DNA of 64,000 nt, from positions 10,868,501 through 10,932,500 of the forward strand of contig NC_135197.1 of assembly GCF_050948175.1 (NCBI RefSeq), in the 5' to 3' direction. The notes under the pieces were generated by a model. It was not told the origin of the DNA. It worked only from the letters and a program-made list of their open reading frames with translations, and did no database searches. This document shows positions 41,301 through 53,996 of the stretch, one piece after another (the first letter of the stretch is position 1; each line of letters begins with the position of its first letter). A program made the position numbers and the translations under genes. This stretch comes from Xylocopa sonorina. Taxonomy: Eukaryota; Arthropoda; Insecta; Hymenoptera; Apidae.

Positions 41301-44300
41301 CTTCGTTATTTCGGAAATAATCCGGGTAGGGTCAGCGGGACGCCGCCGAGTATCGAGCGGGGTGGACGAGATGATATCGCCCGGGCGAACTTCGGGGGTC
41401 CTCGAGTTTGAGGTTACCAACCGAGGACGCGCCAACACCTCCGCAAACTTTTCGCCCACGAATTTCGTCGTCGACACCGTCGACGTTCCTATTCCCGGTG
41501 AATCCTATCGCGCATTCCCCCTGCGAACCTATCATCAGTCACAATTTCACGTGTCATACCTCGTTTACGCGGTGAAAGAGGAGTTTAACATTCAAGTTTC
41601 CTGCGAAAATGGCACGGGCGTAGGGAAAATGATCTTCCCCCGCGGAAGTTGCTACGATTCACTCTGGAGACAACCTCGTCGCACGGTTCCCGGGAAATTT
41701 CGGACTTATTAAGAAATCTCCAGATGCCAGAACTTGATACAGCTAATAAGGAATGCATGGGAGACCTCGAAAACTTTCCAACCGGAAATTTCATCCGTTC
41801 CTGCTGATAACCTTCCCGTATCGAAAGAATTCGTTCCGCTTTTAGCGCTCCTCTGCTGCATCGCGATCGAGAATTACACGACGCGTCGAACGCTTTCGTG
41901 ATTCATAAAATATACAACGCGAATTCGGTTCAGTTAGCCTGACGCGTGCGTGCAGATGGAGTCCCTCCTCGCTCGCACGATTTATTAACCAGCGAATGGA
42001 CCACGCTTCTAACCTCTGGTTACATCCTCCCTCTATCGTGACTAAGCATAATCTAAAACGAGCAATCGCGTGATTTCACCCTTCGACAGTCTCGCGGCAA
42101 GCTCTCCCTGGTCTTCGAGGTCTCGTAAAGTGGAATAGAAACGAGTGATATTCATCGTTCAGCCCTTATTACCTTGTCTTAGCCGCTGCGTCGTTGCTTG
42201 ATTACGATTATCGAGAGAGTCGTGGCACTCGAGTGATCACAGTCCATCAACATGCTAATCCAGCCAAAATTCACAGGCTCTGAAATAACTCCATCTCCAT
42301 TACCCGCTCGTTCTCAATCAAGATTATTGGGAAACTCGGGGCTACTCAAATATCCGCAGTTTACGAACGAATTAACAATGCGATTATCAGGAGGATCGAG
42401 TAGCTCGAGTAGCCACGGTTTGGAGATTTACGTTGGAAAAATGTCTGGCGAGACCGCGGGTCTGCTTACTTTTGCAAGGAAGGTGAAGGGGGAGACGCGA
42501 AAACACCGAATGCATAATTTCGAGGGCCCTGTAAAATCGGGTGCAGCGGACGCTCTCATCAAGGATGCAGAAGGGTGGTCCGCGGAAAGTTTCCTGCGCA
42601 AATTTCACGGCGTCTACACCGGTCCACGGAGTCCCCGGGGCGAAATCTTATCGTGATTTCGCTTGGTGATCGCCGTGGATGCGCGCATACATCGCGACGC
42701 GATAAATAAGGCTGACCCATTTAACGATGCTCAGGAAGGGGGGGCGAGGGTGGCCCGTTTGCGGGGGTGCCACAGCCCATTTCGTATTCCGACGGAGCGG
42801 CGGCGCACTTTATAGAACCGGGTCGTGGTAGCAACATACCAATTAGCCGGTTTGCATGGCGTGTACGCGCCGCGTGCCGTTTTCCTCGTCTCGCGGAAAA
42901 CACAGCCCTTGGCAAAAACGTCCTCGAGACACACCGTCGCGCTCACCCCTCGGCTCTCTGGCCATCCGACCGCGATAGATGCTGTAATTCGTGCCACGCC
43001 GCCAACTTCCCCCGGGTTTCTCAACTGCACGCTGCTGTTCTGCGGTTGAAAAGCCGAGAAAATTAAGGGTTATTGTTATTCTTGTTATTATTATATGCCG
43101 CCGTGCAGCTCGTTATACGTACGGCGTGGGATAAGCGCGAGTTAGTATCGCGTATAGCGGTCTTCAAATTGATTTTACCGCGGCTTAACGAACGTTAAAG
43201 AGGGAACGCGACCCTTCGCGTTTAATAGACCAATCCGAGATGAAAGCGACCCGACGGCTACGAAGGAAGCCCGAAGAAGTACGAAATTAATAACGTCTCG
43301 ATTGAACGATACGAACGGCAAACACGACGGTCGTCACTATAAATAATTCATACGATTCCACGTACAGCGGGGAAATATTTGCTTAAATACAGTCTCGATG
43401 GGGAGCAAATATTTTCCCCCACTGTTTCAATAGTCGCGAGCACGCTAAACCCCCGTTTACCGTACCCTGTTTTCTCATAAACTCGAGCGATTGTCGCTGC
43501 AAGAACTTGTAGATGAGCCGCGGAAAATAAAGCGGATCTTCCTCCAGCATTCTTTTAGCATGTACGTGGACTTCCGTGTGGATACGCGTAAGCGTGTCAC
43601 ACGGTAGAAACGGTCGCGCAGGACCCGGAAGACGCGAGATTGGCAAGCTTGATGCACCACCCTCTCGAGGTACACGGACTCTGTGCTTATCCACCTTCTT
43701 GGCCAAGACAATTTTCACTCTTCCGGCGATATGATTTAGTGGAGCATCGAGCAACGGGAAACAGTAATTTCCATGCATATTTCTCGCTCGTGGAACAAAC
43801 CGGTTACGGGGATCCGGGGCGTAAGTCAAAGCGACGAACGTGAGGGAAATATGGGGCTCGCGACGCGGACGGAGACGGGACACGGAATTGTATGGATAGC
43901 GTGTGGACGGAAAAATTCGCGATGTTCAAAAATTGATAAAGTTTATGATGGAATGCGGAGTGGAATAGCAATAGAAATTATAATGAATTTTCGCTTATCT
44001 GCGACGTGGGCGAGCGTGTGCGCGTACGTTTGATTCGAGTTAAATTCGTGGAAAATGGAAATGGGACACGAAAGGAAATGTATGTCGTCCCTTGCAAATT
44101 TATGTTGAAACGTTATTTTTATTCCCGTTTTTCCACCCGATAGTTTCGTTATTTAGTTGCGCGGCGTTCGGTTTTGTTGTAACGATGAAAAATCGCCGGC
44201 ACGTTCCGTTCGAAAATCTCGTGCGGAATTAATGTTTTTCGATAATAACGCCTTTCGCGTTCGATGACTCGTCGCGATATAATTTCGCGGGTAATTGTTT

Positions 44301-47300
44301 CACGTGCGGCGTTACAACGACGCTTTTTATTCGGAACGCGATACGCGAGCACATTAAAATTCTTTTAATTTCCAAGCTACGGTAGCGAGTGATAAAGAAA
44401 ACCACGGATATCGTAAATATCCAACGAAGCGCTCTTCGACGAATCGATCGAGTCAAAAAGCGCTCGACGGTTAGAGAATAGTGAAAAAATGATTTTCTAC
44501 CCCCAGCGACGTTTATTGCCTAATCGAGCCGGCTAAATAGCAAATCGTCCGTTAAAATGTTAACTAGAACCAACAAATGGAAACGTATCTAGCCAGTGTG
44601 TTAACACGAACGATGCAAATATAAAATACAATATTCATCCGAATGTGCGCGCATTTTTCGAAGCGAACGGAGTGGCGTGCTTCCACGTTGCAACAGTAAT
44701 GTTCCTCCGCTGTTACACGCGAATTAAATTTAATATCCACTCTTATAAATATTTCCTCCGTCCATATCCACGGTTATTCGTTCGTTTCAATTTTAACGGG
44801 CAATAGGAACGCGCGCGAGGTATCGCGGAAGAATGGAATTTAAGTAACCGCCGGCCACGTTCCTCCGCGTGGGCGCGATAAAACCACCGCCGGCCATTAG
44901 ATTGTTTCGTAACGCCGATAAATAGAAGGAAGTCGGCTCGAATTACCAGCTCGTTTCACTTTGTCCCGCGAAACAAAGCGTTGATTTAAAGGCGCGCGCA
45001 AACTTTCCACGTCGCGGCCGCGTTAATTTTTTCCAACCCCAGAACCGCCCCTCGCCCCGTCCATTGTTAGGAATGCATATGTATAGAAATTTACCGGACC
45101 ACCCGAACGAATCCATTACGCGTTCATAATGGACAATTTATATACGGATTTTGTAACGGAACGAGCACGCGGTAAGAAAAAGAATTAAATTACTCACCCC
45201 CTGAACTTCCATCCCCTATTTTCGACCTATAATATAACGCGAACGTATTTCAGCACCGCCATTAAAAATCGCCTGCAACGCACTCGACGGTTCGTTTTGA
45301 GATAATAACATCTCGTCCTCCCATTAGAGTGGAACAGCATCGAGATCCTCCGGGTCCGCCAAACATCGTTTCGTCGTCGCGAAACTTTCGAACGTTGCTG
45401 CGCGTCGTAACTACTTCCGGTGCGGCGCTAGGCGGCAGGAAATCGTACGGGGCCAACACACGGGTTGGTTCGAATCGTAGGGAACGCGGTTCTCTACGGT
45501 TGCTGGAAAAATTTCTAACCGACTCCCACGGACCCGTCGACAGGGAAACGCCGGCGAGGGACATACTCTCGCGTCCTTCCTCCGTTATAACGCGCGGCCA
45601 TTTTTCTAACAAATGACCCGTCGGCCCGGATGCTGTGCCGGACGGGCGCCGACAAATACCCGCACCATTGTAAAGTTTTCGCCGGTCGTGTACAGTTAAG
45701 CAAACGGAAAAAGACGAGAGAAAAAAAAGACGAGCAGGGTGAAGGAGGTAGCAGGGGGAAGGGAAAAAAAACGATGGCAAAGGTAACGGAAACGCTCATA
45801 AATATTTAACGCCTGCAGCCTGGTTCCAGAAGAATTTCACCGATCATTTCTTCGACAGTAAGGAAAAGCTTCAACGTCTCTGGCAGGTTTCGTTATATAC
45901 GAGCCAACTGACGGAAAAATTGCGACCTTTAGGAACTGCGAAGAAACGCTCGCATAATGCTGGGTCATAAGTCGTAACTAGCGATCATTCTGTTTTTCCT
46001 TTATTCGGCCAACTTCCTCTTCGAGATTAAGGATCGCGCAGGGCCAGTTAGCGCGAGCAATGCATCCCCCTAACCCAACCCTGTAGCAAACGACTGCTTA
46101 CGTAGTACTCAAACGGCAATTACCAAGTCAGCAACTCATTAAGCGAAGTGTACTTCGAACGAAGTATACCTCGTCATCGCTCAAGTCTTTTTCTCCTGAA
46201 TAGAAAATTAAGCGGCTAGATGGGGCGGACCGCCTCCCTCATTTCCACGTTCGATTCTCCCCTGGTTTCTAGCGACAATAAAAATCGTGCAGAAAGAGAA
46301 AGAGAGCGATCAACGCGCTTTGACACTCGCTTCGAATGAAGTTGCCCAGCGTTTCGCGCGTACAGAAAAAAATGAAACATAATTTCCTGATCGTGTCAAA
46401 CGGCGGCCCGTGGACGCGAGACATTCCTCGCGGGCCTGCGCCATTTTATTAAAACTGTATCTCGCGTTGCGGTCCAATTTCCGTTCAATTTTTTCGCGTT
46501 CGTGCGAGTACTCTTCTACGAATATAGCGATCAGAAATTGTATCATCGTTAAAAAAAATAAAAAAGATACGTTTTTCCCTAACGAAGGATCGTAAAACTA
46601 TTCGTTGTTAATTTTCCATTCACGAAGAACTCGTCACGATGCTACACGCGCAGCGTTCCGTTCTATTTTTACCAGCAACCTATTATTAATACCCGTGTCT
46701 CATTAAAGTTGGTCACGTAACGCTCCATGGGTGCTTATTAGAAAGCTGATAACAAGTGCAGCCCTCCTGAATCACTTTACCTCCCGTTACGCTCGCGGTA
46801 CTTATCCCGTTCGACTCCATTTTTACAGTCCTTTGATCTAAGTCGCGCCACTCGTAAGCGTCGTCTCGCGTGTAACACAGTGTAATCACGTGAGACACAG
46901 ATACGGTCGCTTTTCGCGGACACGGTGCGCGGGAAAACAAGCAGAGGAATGAAAACTTACTTACGCTTGGTCGCAAATTGCATTAATTTACAGCAGGTGC
47001 CTCCATCGCCGCGCGCACGTCTGTATCGGTGCTAAATGTTAATTTTATGTTGGCACGCTGGCTGCCCCGCGACGGCGAGGGATTAAAAATTTAAATCAGC
47101 CGCGCAATCGTAACGCGTAACGCAAAGTACCGCCCTTAGCATGTCGCGGGTCTTATTGAGAATGCACTTTTGAGGCGCCGGTTGATTCATAAATTGTCCG
47201 CCTTATTTCCCTTCTGTCTCCTTCGCTAAAACGTTTCACCCCCCTCTCGTTACCTTCCACCCACCCCTATTGTACCTCGCGCGACACTAACGGGAAATAT

Positions 47301-50300
47301 CGACAAAGGGTGAAATTTATGATTCGACCGGAGGAATTTTTTATGTACCGCGCCCTAGAGATTTATAGATACTCGGATTTATGATTATACACGGGGGGTG
47401 ATTTATACGTATTTAGTTTTATTCGCGTTAGTTTCGAACAGTATTTCCGAGGCATCAATCTCCCTGCGTTTCAACGACGCGTCCGTAACCACTGTATTTT
47501 TGGCTTGTACACAACAACCACCGCTATATATCGCCGTTCGATACTCAAAGGGTTATTTCACCAGCGTGGTTCCGCCCCTCGTAACCGTACCACCAGAAAT
47601 TTATTTCACGACGCCACGCTGGAAAGTGTCTAACGCATCGCAAACGGAAACCAGCTTCTCGAAACGAAAAGAAACGGAAGGCATCGATGATCGATAGCCG
47701 TGAAATCGATGTCAATTAATCCGCGAGCGACGATTTCAAAGTCTACGAAAACGGAAATTCAAACTTATGCAGAGACGTGGAGCTTTTCAGGTTGCGAACG
47801 CGCAGCATGGTGCATTTTTAATTACTCGAGGGTGGACGCGGAAGACATCGAGGCAGACACCTTTCACCGTAACGGTCGACGACGATGTGCGAAAAGACCC
47901 ATCTTTGAAATTAACCAAGAAAGTCTGGGGGATCCTTGTAATCACTTGGCCCGAGGCGGGCAGATTTTAGATAATTATAGCGGCCCGGTTATAAGCTTAC
48001 TGTCTTAATCCACGCTTACGACTGTAAGTCTCTTCGGAAGTCCCGTTCCTCGCGGCCCGTACGTACAGCCGCGTTTTATCAAGATTAGATCCGATCCGAA
48101 GTTTCGCGCGTTGTCGAAGGAGGGTGTTGAAATATACCCCGTAGCAGGCGTCGAGATTTCATTTAACGAGTACCATCGAGGGATTACGAGGCGACCCGCC
48201 GCGCGTTACAACCGTTTAACCGGAAGCGGAAGCTCGCCTCCTTTGAAACATTTATTTCGTTACCCGCGACCAAGTTAATGGATTTTTAATCACGCGTTCG
48301 AACAGCGTACTCGACGGCCATTGGCGATGGAGTTTCGCGATTCAATCTCTGCCTGCCTTTCGACCAGAGTCTGATTATTCTTAACCAAATCTTCAGCTTC
48401 GCGCGACTCGTGCGAATTAAGCGATCGAATCGGAGGCGGAAGAAGGAACGAATTTAATTAACGAACGCTATGGAAAGGATGAAAGAAAGGCGGGTCGTTC
48501 TAAACGGAGAAAATGGTCACGTTCCACGGGGACGGGGTGGGTGGAAGGATTTTTCCAGCCGGGCTGCTGGTGTAATTTAAAGGCAGCCCAACGGCGAGCA
48601 AGAATATTTGTTTCTCGAGCGTGTTCTCGTTGCGGATCGAAATAAGGAGCGGTGAATCGCGGCGGAAATCCTGTAAGCACGGCTCCGTGGCGGGCTTTTG
48701 AACGAGCAAGCTCGGTTGGTTTTAAAGGGCAGCTTATTATGCCGGTACGCTGTTCCCAAACTCCTATCCCCTTGCACCCACCCCCGTCCAACAGCTCGAT
48801 GAAATTTTGCTATCGAACGCGCATCGTTGCACACGTGCCTGTTCGTGGCGTACTAATTAAGGCGAGCGTCCGTTTGCATCGTTTCTGATTCGTCCCTGCG
48901 CGAAGACGCGATCTTAATCGCGATTAATGACTCGTCGTATATCGTATTTCCATAAATTCTGTTGCCCTTCGACTTTTGCTAGCCTCGAAATGAAAACGCG
49001 GAACGTCCTCGTGATTACAGAGACGAGACGCAGCGTGGGATCAACGTCGAAAACTGATCGGGAAGATAGCACGCAGCCGCGCATAATTAATAATTAGTGG
49101 CAGGCCAGAAAATGATTCGCTATTGTGCTGAAAGCAATTAAATCATCGCAGCAGCCTGTTATCGCCACGGGTTTTCCACAAAGCGGTTAGCCGAGCTTTT
49201 GTCAATTTGCATACAATGCGCTCCGCGCATTATCGTAAGGGACCGCGTTACCCAGGGACGATGTCGTTCCACGGCCATTAATGAAACCGTGCATCAAGTC
49301 GCGATCGAGTTACAGATATCCGCGCGGTTGATTGAAAATGAAAATCGGGAAAGTAGGGAGGAGACGCGCGAGCAACGTTTATTTCGCCCTCCGTCGTTTT
49401 TCGAATGCGCGTCGCACTCGGCCCAGAGAGAGGGGTGGCTCGTTTCGCTCGATCCTTTTTATCGCGAGCCCACGCGAACGATTCGTTTCGATATGAAACC
49501 GAACAAAGGCTTTTTTAATCCCCGCCCCGGCCGTTCAGCGTGAAAATGAAACGAAAGTTTGCCGCTCCGCTCCCATCGGCCCCGTCGCGTCGCGTCGCGG
49601 CGTCCTCGCGAATAAAAGGGCCGCGAAACGAAGGGCGGATGAAAGAGAGAAAGCTAAGCGTTCCACGTCCGCGCGCGTTACACGCGTGATGCCGCTCCCA
49701 TTTTCGAGCCGACTCTAAATCTCTCGGTTTAAGATTTTTCCAGCTCTCATCCGCGAGGGGGCGGGGGTGGTTTTAAAACGAGAACTCGGCTAAAGTCTCG
49801 CGAATCCTCCGGCGAAAAGATGAAATCCGCCGTTTCGCCGGCTGGCTTTTGCCGCGTGCCGGATGAAAGGTTCGACACACGACGGTAATCAGCGGAAGTA
49901 GAAGAAACGACAGATATAATATGTCAAAGAGACGGTGCGCGTTCGACGCTTTTGTCCAACAGTTTTCGCGATACGAGGAAATACGACTCGAGAACGAATA
50001 TTACGAATGGAAATGCTGTGGAGATACACCGCGGAGAACCTGGAGAACCGACATGGTTTTAAGATGACGAGAGGGTTGCTAAGAAAGAGCGTGGCAGAAT
50101 GAGTTTCGCGACTGACGCGGAAGAAACGAGGGGGTTGGACGAACGTCGAAGGTTCGCGGGACGATCCTTGGGATCAGAGTCCAGAAATAAAAGGCGGAGG
50201 AACCAGCTAAACGTTGTGACGTGGTTAATCCGACGCTGCTTAACACCTGCATCGCTTCTCGTTGCAGTTTTCAATGGGAAGCCAGCGTATTTCAGTCGCG

Positions 50301-52380
50301 AAACGCGTCGCATAGAGATAAATCCCCGATCAGCCGGAATAAGCGCGCCACAAATCACGGTCGCGCTCGTTTGCCGGCCGTTTTCACCAGCTTTTCGCCG
50401 TTCCATCTTCCATTCCCGAATCGCGGGAAAAGGGATCGCGGTCGCGACAGGGAAGCACGGGCGGCGGTAACCGCGGTGACAACAGAGGGACCGGCGTATT
50501 CGCCGTTTTCAAATGAAGAACGATCGCTGCCCATTTTGGCCGCCCCCTTTCCAGATTTTACCTTTTATTACCCTGAAATATCTTCCGACCGCGAGAGGCA
50601 TTTTTTTAAATATCTGGCCAGCATCCAACGATTGATCGAATCAATTTCTACCGACAAATAACTGCTAAAATAAAAACGCTGCTTTATATAAGACAGACTG
50701 GTTAATTTGTTTAAAACGAAAAATGGTCCGTCTGAATTTTAGCGTGGACACGAGAAATACGTTGCGTCGAATGAAAAGGGTCTCTGTTCGCGGTGAAAGG
50801 AGTAGAAGTTTGATATCAATGTGTCGTTCGCCAGTCATCTACCAGTAAGTGAAATTTCGCGTCGAAGCCAGGGGAGTCTCGATAGAATACTCGGGTAGGA
50901 CTATTCCGCGGATAGGGTGAAATATCCCGGTTCGAGAAGTTCGATCGATCCCGAATATTCCTCAAAGTTCATAGTTTTATGACCGCCGATTTAGTGTCCG
51001 AAGTTTACGGCAGTGAATTTCGTTCGCGCTGAACGTCGCATGAAAACGCAATACCCTCGTCGTTTCGAGATGTACCGACTCTCCTCATTGCTCGAGAGCT
51101 CGTCCCGGTGGGAACGCAGCCGATAAGCCGAAAGCTTTAACGCCCGCTGCTCGACGAGAGACGTAAACGTTCCCGCGTTTCCTACTTTTTTCCATTTCTT
51201 CTCGTCCAAGGATGGCCGCATCCTCCTTCGTCTCGCCGATTCTACGCACCTGTGTACCCCTCGTTTCCTCAGCTTTAACGAGAACGCAAAGTCCAGGACA
51301 TTACGAGCGGAGCGAGGTTCGAGGCGTGCAAGAAAATGCTCGCTTACCGTAAAGTTCGGGCTCGTAAAATCCGCGGGGTGGACGAGCGATGAAATTCCAA
51401 GCACGCCGTCAAGCTACGTGTTTAAATATTTTTACGGTGGTCTAACGTATTCGCGTTCGTACCGTGGAACTATGGGAGACCGTGGGTCCCTCGATTAACT
51501 TATGGATTATGAATTCTTCCAGGGTTCCTCGTGGCGATATCGCGGTGCACCGTGAATGGTCGAAAATGTCGTTTCTCGATACCAACGTAAAGCCTGGGAA
51601 CGGACCGGCATGGAATATCAATGCGTTTTAGAGATCGTAAAGGTTTTTGCCGGCTCTGCTACGATCGAATGATAAGAAGTGCGATTCTATTTCAAAATCC
51701 ATTTACGAGGCCGCGATTGTTTCTTTTCCGCGATGGAAAATACATTGGCGCGCTAAACATGGCCGGATGGAAATTCAAGTTTTGTTATTTAATATCGATG
51801 CGTCTCGACGAATTACTTTTCGAAGCGAATGGTCAGAGTTCGAGTGGATTCCTATCAGTGAAAATGTAAAATGTTATTGCACGGTGCATTGACAAATCGA
51901 TATTTCCTCTTCCTTGGTAAGGTCTTTTGAATACTGTTGAGGATAACCGCGTTCCCAGCGTTGGATGTGATGGAACGTCGATCGATGGTCGGCAAAAATG
52001 GTCTTTGCAGGTGGAATTTACCGTCTACCAAACTACGGCAAGCTTTACCATAGCAGAATACTCGTTTCCAGGAAGAGAATCTTATCACTGAGAGGTATAG
52101 AACACAGGTAAGTGATTAAACATATTCGATATCGATTTAATTCTGTTCAAACTTACATGCAACAAGTTTCTTTCGATTAGAACATTCCGTAACCAACTGA
52201 TAATTACCGTCTAAAACCTTAAAACCTTCCTTCAATCCATATAAAATACATAAATATATCTCTATATTACTGCAGTAAATTGCTACAAGCATAAATTCGC
52301 AGTAAAAATGTGAAAATTAATAAGTTATAGTCGATTACTGCCGAAAAATGACGACGCGTGGGCGTGCAGTCAACCATGAG
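32400..52380. other. Non-coding DNA, no gene recognised
   Basis: About 20 kb with no supported gene. Short simple repeats occur (A-rich at about 37407-37428, GGCGA repeats near 38171, CGTCG repeats near 49583). One ATG-initiated frame at 42252-42656 has a favourable CAAC context and less biased composition than the rest but matches no family I recognise. Composition becomes more AT-rich from about 51.9 kb onward. Confidence 0.5.
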
Positions 52381-52418
52381 CTTCTGAAGGTGGTAGGGGT
52401 ATCGAGGTGCATGGGGAG

Positions 52419-52451
52419 TATATAAGGACTCCGCGACCCCAGCATTGACCA
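52419..52451 (+). promoter_or_regulatory. Possible TATA/initiator core promoter facing the array
   Basis: TATATAAG at 52419-52426 is followed, with the TATA T at about -32, by CCATTTT whose A (52451) could be an initiator +1. It points toward the minisatellite and ribozyme array, with the first ribozyme cleavage site about 600 nt downstream. No downstream promoter element is evident. Such short motifs arise by chance, so this is only a candidate source for array transcripts. Confidence 0.25.
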
Positions 52452-52493
52452 TTTTGTCGCTCGAACGTCGTTACGGATAGGTCTGGGTGTATA

Positions 52494-52567
52494 TGGGGGA
52501 GGGGGTTATGGAGTGGGGACGCGGTAGAGTGGGAGATGGGGGTGGGGGTGGCCCTGGGGAGTGGGTG
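52494..52567 (+). other. G-run cluster, potential G-quadruplex
   Basis: Between the TATA-like site and the minisatellite there are more than four runs of three to five G separated by short spacers. The plus strand, or RNA made from it, could fold as one or more G-quadruplexes. Confidence 0.5.
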
Positions 52568-52586
52568 AAAGTGTCTGGTGGTTACC

Positions 52587-52930
52587 TGGAAGTGGTTGCT
52601 GGGTGGCTAGTGGATACTTGACAGTTGCCTGGAAGTGGTTGCTGGGTGGCTAGTGGATACTTGACAGTTGCCTGGAAGTGGTTGCTGGGTGGCTAGTGGC
52701 TACTTGACAGTTGCCTGGGAGTGGTTGCTGGTTGGCTAGTAGATACTTGGAGGTTGCCTGGAAGTGGTTGCTGGTTGGCTAGTGGATACTTGGAGGTTGT
52801 CTGGAAGTGGTTGCTGGGTGGCTAGTGGATACTTGACAGTTGCCTGGAAGTGGTTACTGGGTGGCTAGTGGATACTTGGAGCTTGCCTGGAAGTGGTTGC
52901 TGGGTTGCTGGTGGATACTTGGAGGTTGCC
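52587..52930 (+). repeat. 43-bp minisatellite, 8 copies
   Basis: Eight consecutive 43-bp units start at 52587, 52630, 52673, 52716, 52759, 52802, 52845 and 52888, each beginning TGGAAGTGG or a close variant. Copies differ at a few sites (CTTGACAGTT against CTTGGAGGTT). The period is not a multiple of three and shifts any reading frame, so it is not protein-coding. It ends about 120 bp before the ribozyme array. Confidence 0.95.
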
Positions 52931-53052
52931 TTGGGTGACTGGACCATGATGAATTCTGGTGGAGGCAACTGTGGAGGCAGCAGTGGACGATGAAGAGGTG
53001 CTGTGACAGCGTTTGTCTACGAGTTGGTAAGTGAACAAATTTGACAAATATT

Positions 53053-53152
53053 GGGTCCCTGCGTAGTCACCTCCACGGGGTGGGCCTGGGCACTTGGTAA
53101 CGTTTTTGAGAGATTGCGCTCTCGAAAACGGTATCATGCTAAGGGCTACGCA
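53053..53152 (+). ncRNA. HDV-like self-cleaving ribozyme A
   Basis: The sequence folds as the nested double pseudoknot of HDV-like ribozymes. P1 is 53053-53058 with 53082-53087, including the G.U wobble at the cleavage site. P2 is 53060-53068 with 53144-53152. P3 is ACC/GGU (53069-53071, 53079-53081) closing L3 UCCACGG, whose two C can pair with G53088-G53089 as P1.1. P4 is a long hairpin, about 53095-53136, with loop AUUGCG. J4/2 reads GCUAAG with predicted catalytic C53139. Cleavage is predicted between 53052 and 53053, leaving a 5'-OH. One U.G wobble occurs in P2. The family motif is very specific and every element is present; activity is inferred, not shown. Confidence 0.92.
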
Positions 53153-53181
53153 AGTAGATTTAAGTACAGATGTAGATTCGA

Positions 53182-53507
53182 CGCTAGAACTACCAAAGCA
53201 TTTAATTTTGCATCAACTAAAATTTTTCTTTCACTTTTTATTTCTATTCTTTGCTTTCGCTTTCGAGTACTTTTACTACATTTAATTTTGCATCACCTAA
53301 AATTTTCCTTTCACTTTTTATTTCTATTCTTTGCTTTCGCTTTCGAGTATTTTTACTACATTTAATTTTGCATCATCTAAAGTTTTCCTTTCACTTTTTA
53401 TTTCTATTCTTTGCTTTCCTTTTCGAGTATTTTTACTTTTTCGCACAACTATCATTCTATTTTGCTTGCATGAATTTAAAATACTTTTATTGCGGGTAGT
53501 TCTAGCG
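53182..53507 (+). other. Long-range complementary arms, unit A
   Basis: CGCTAGAACTACC (53182-53194) and GGTAGTTCTAGCG (53495-53507) are perfect 13-nt complements on either side of an AT-rich loop of about 300 nt. Equivalent arms occur in all five complete units, with compensatory differences. They lie 30 nt after the ribozyme, so the RNA could close a large loop beside it. Confidence 0.75.
53201..53440 (+). repeat. 80-bp tandem repeat, 3 copies
   Basis: Copies start at 53201, 53281 and 53361, each beginning TTTAATTTTGCATCA and containing TTTCGAGTA. The other units have a single copy, so this is a local expansion within the arm loop of unit A. Frames through it are repeat-derived. Confidence 0.95.
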
Positions 53508-53591
53508 TTGAGTTAGTGCGTAAACTTTGTAATGGATTGTAAATTGTATAGTTAGTTAAGCTAGAGTCTAAGTTAAGTTAAGATTAGGTTC

Positions 53592-53657
53592 TCGCCGTTG
53601 GATCGCCGATGGAGCGCCGATGGAACGCCGAGGGATCGCCGCTGGATCGCCGAGGGA
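53592..53657 (+). repeat. 11-bp GCCG motif array, 6 copies (unit A)
   Basis: Six consecutive 11-mers of the form NCGCCGNTGGA; the last ends GAGGGA. Exactly six copies (66 bp) are kept in every complete unit. The period of 11 argues against coding. Confidence 0.95.
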
Positions 53658-53904
53658 TTTTAATTAATGATATTTTTCTCTATAATATTGTATGTGTATG
53701 TAATACCCCTATTCCCTTCTTCTCCTTTATAATAAAATTGTAAAGGAATACATTTTCTTATCCAAAGTGAGAAACAGCCACTTCCCCAATCCGTTACCGC
53801 TTACCTATCAAAACAGAACTAATTGTTCTCTCATAAATCGGTTCGCGTTTAGTCTGTACCGATGAAAATGCGTTATATACTCCCTTGAGCATTCTTATTT
53901 TCTG

Positions 53905-53927
53905 CTACGTGAAATCGCTTCACGTAG
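53905..53927 (+). other. Conserved hairpin, unit A
   Basis: CTACGTGAA, loop ATCGC, then TTCACGTAG form a perfect 9-bp stem. Unit C carries the same hairpin with a compensatory pair change. Upstream at about 53837-53864 ATCGGT and ACCGAT form another small stem kept in units C and D. Confidence 0.75.
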
Positions 53928-53996
53928 TTTTCTTTTTTCTTTTTTCTTTATTCGTTCGAGATTCCGTTTTCCATCGCCACGCAGTGAAACAGACGA

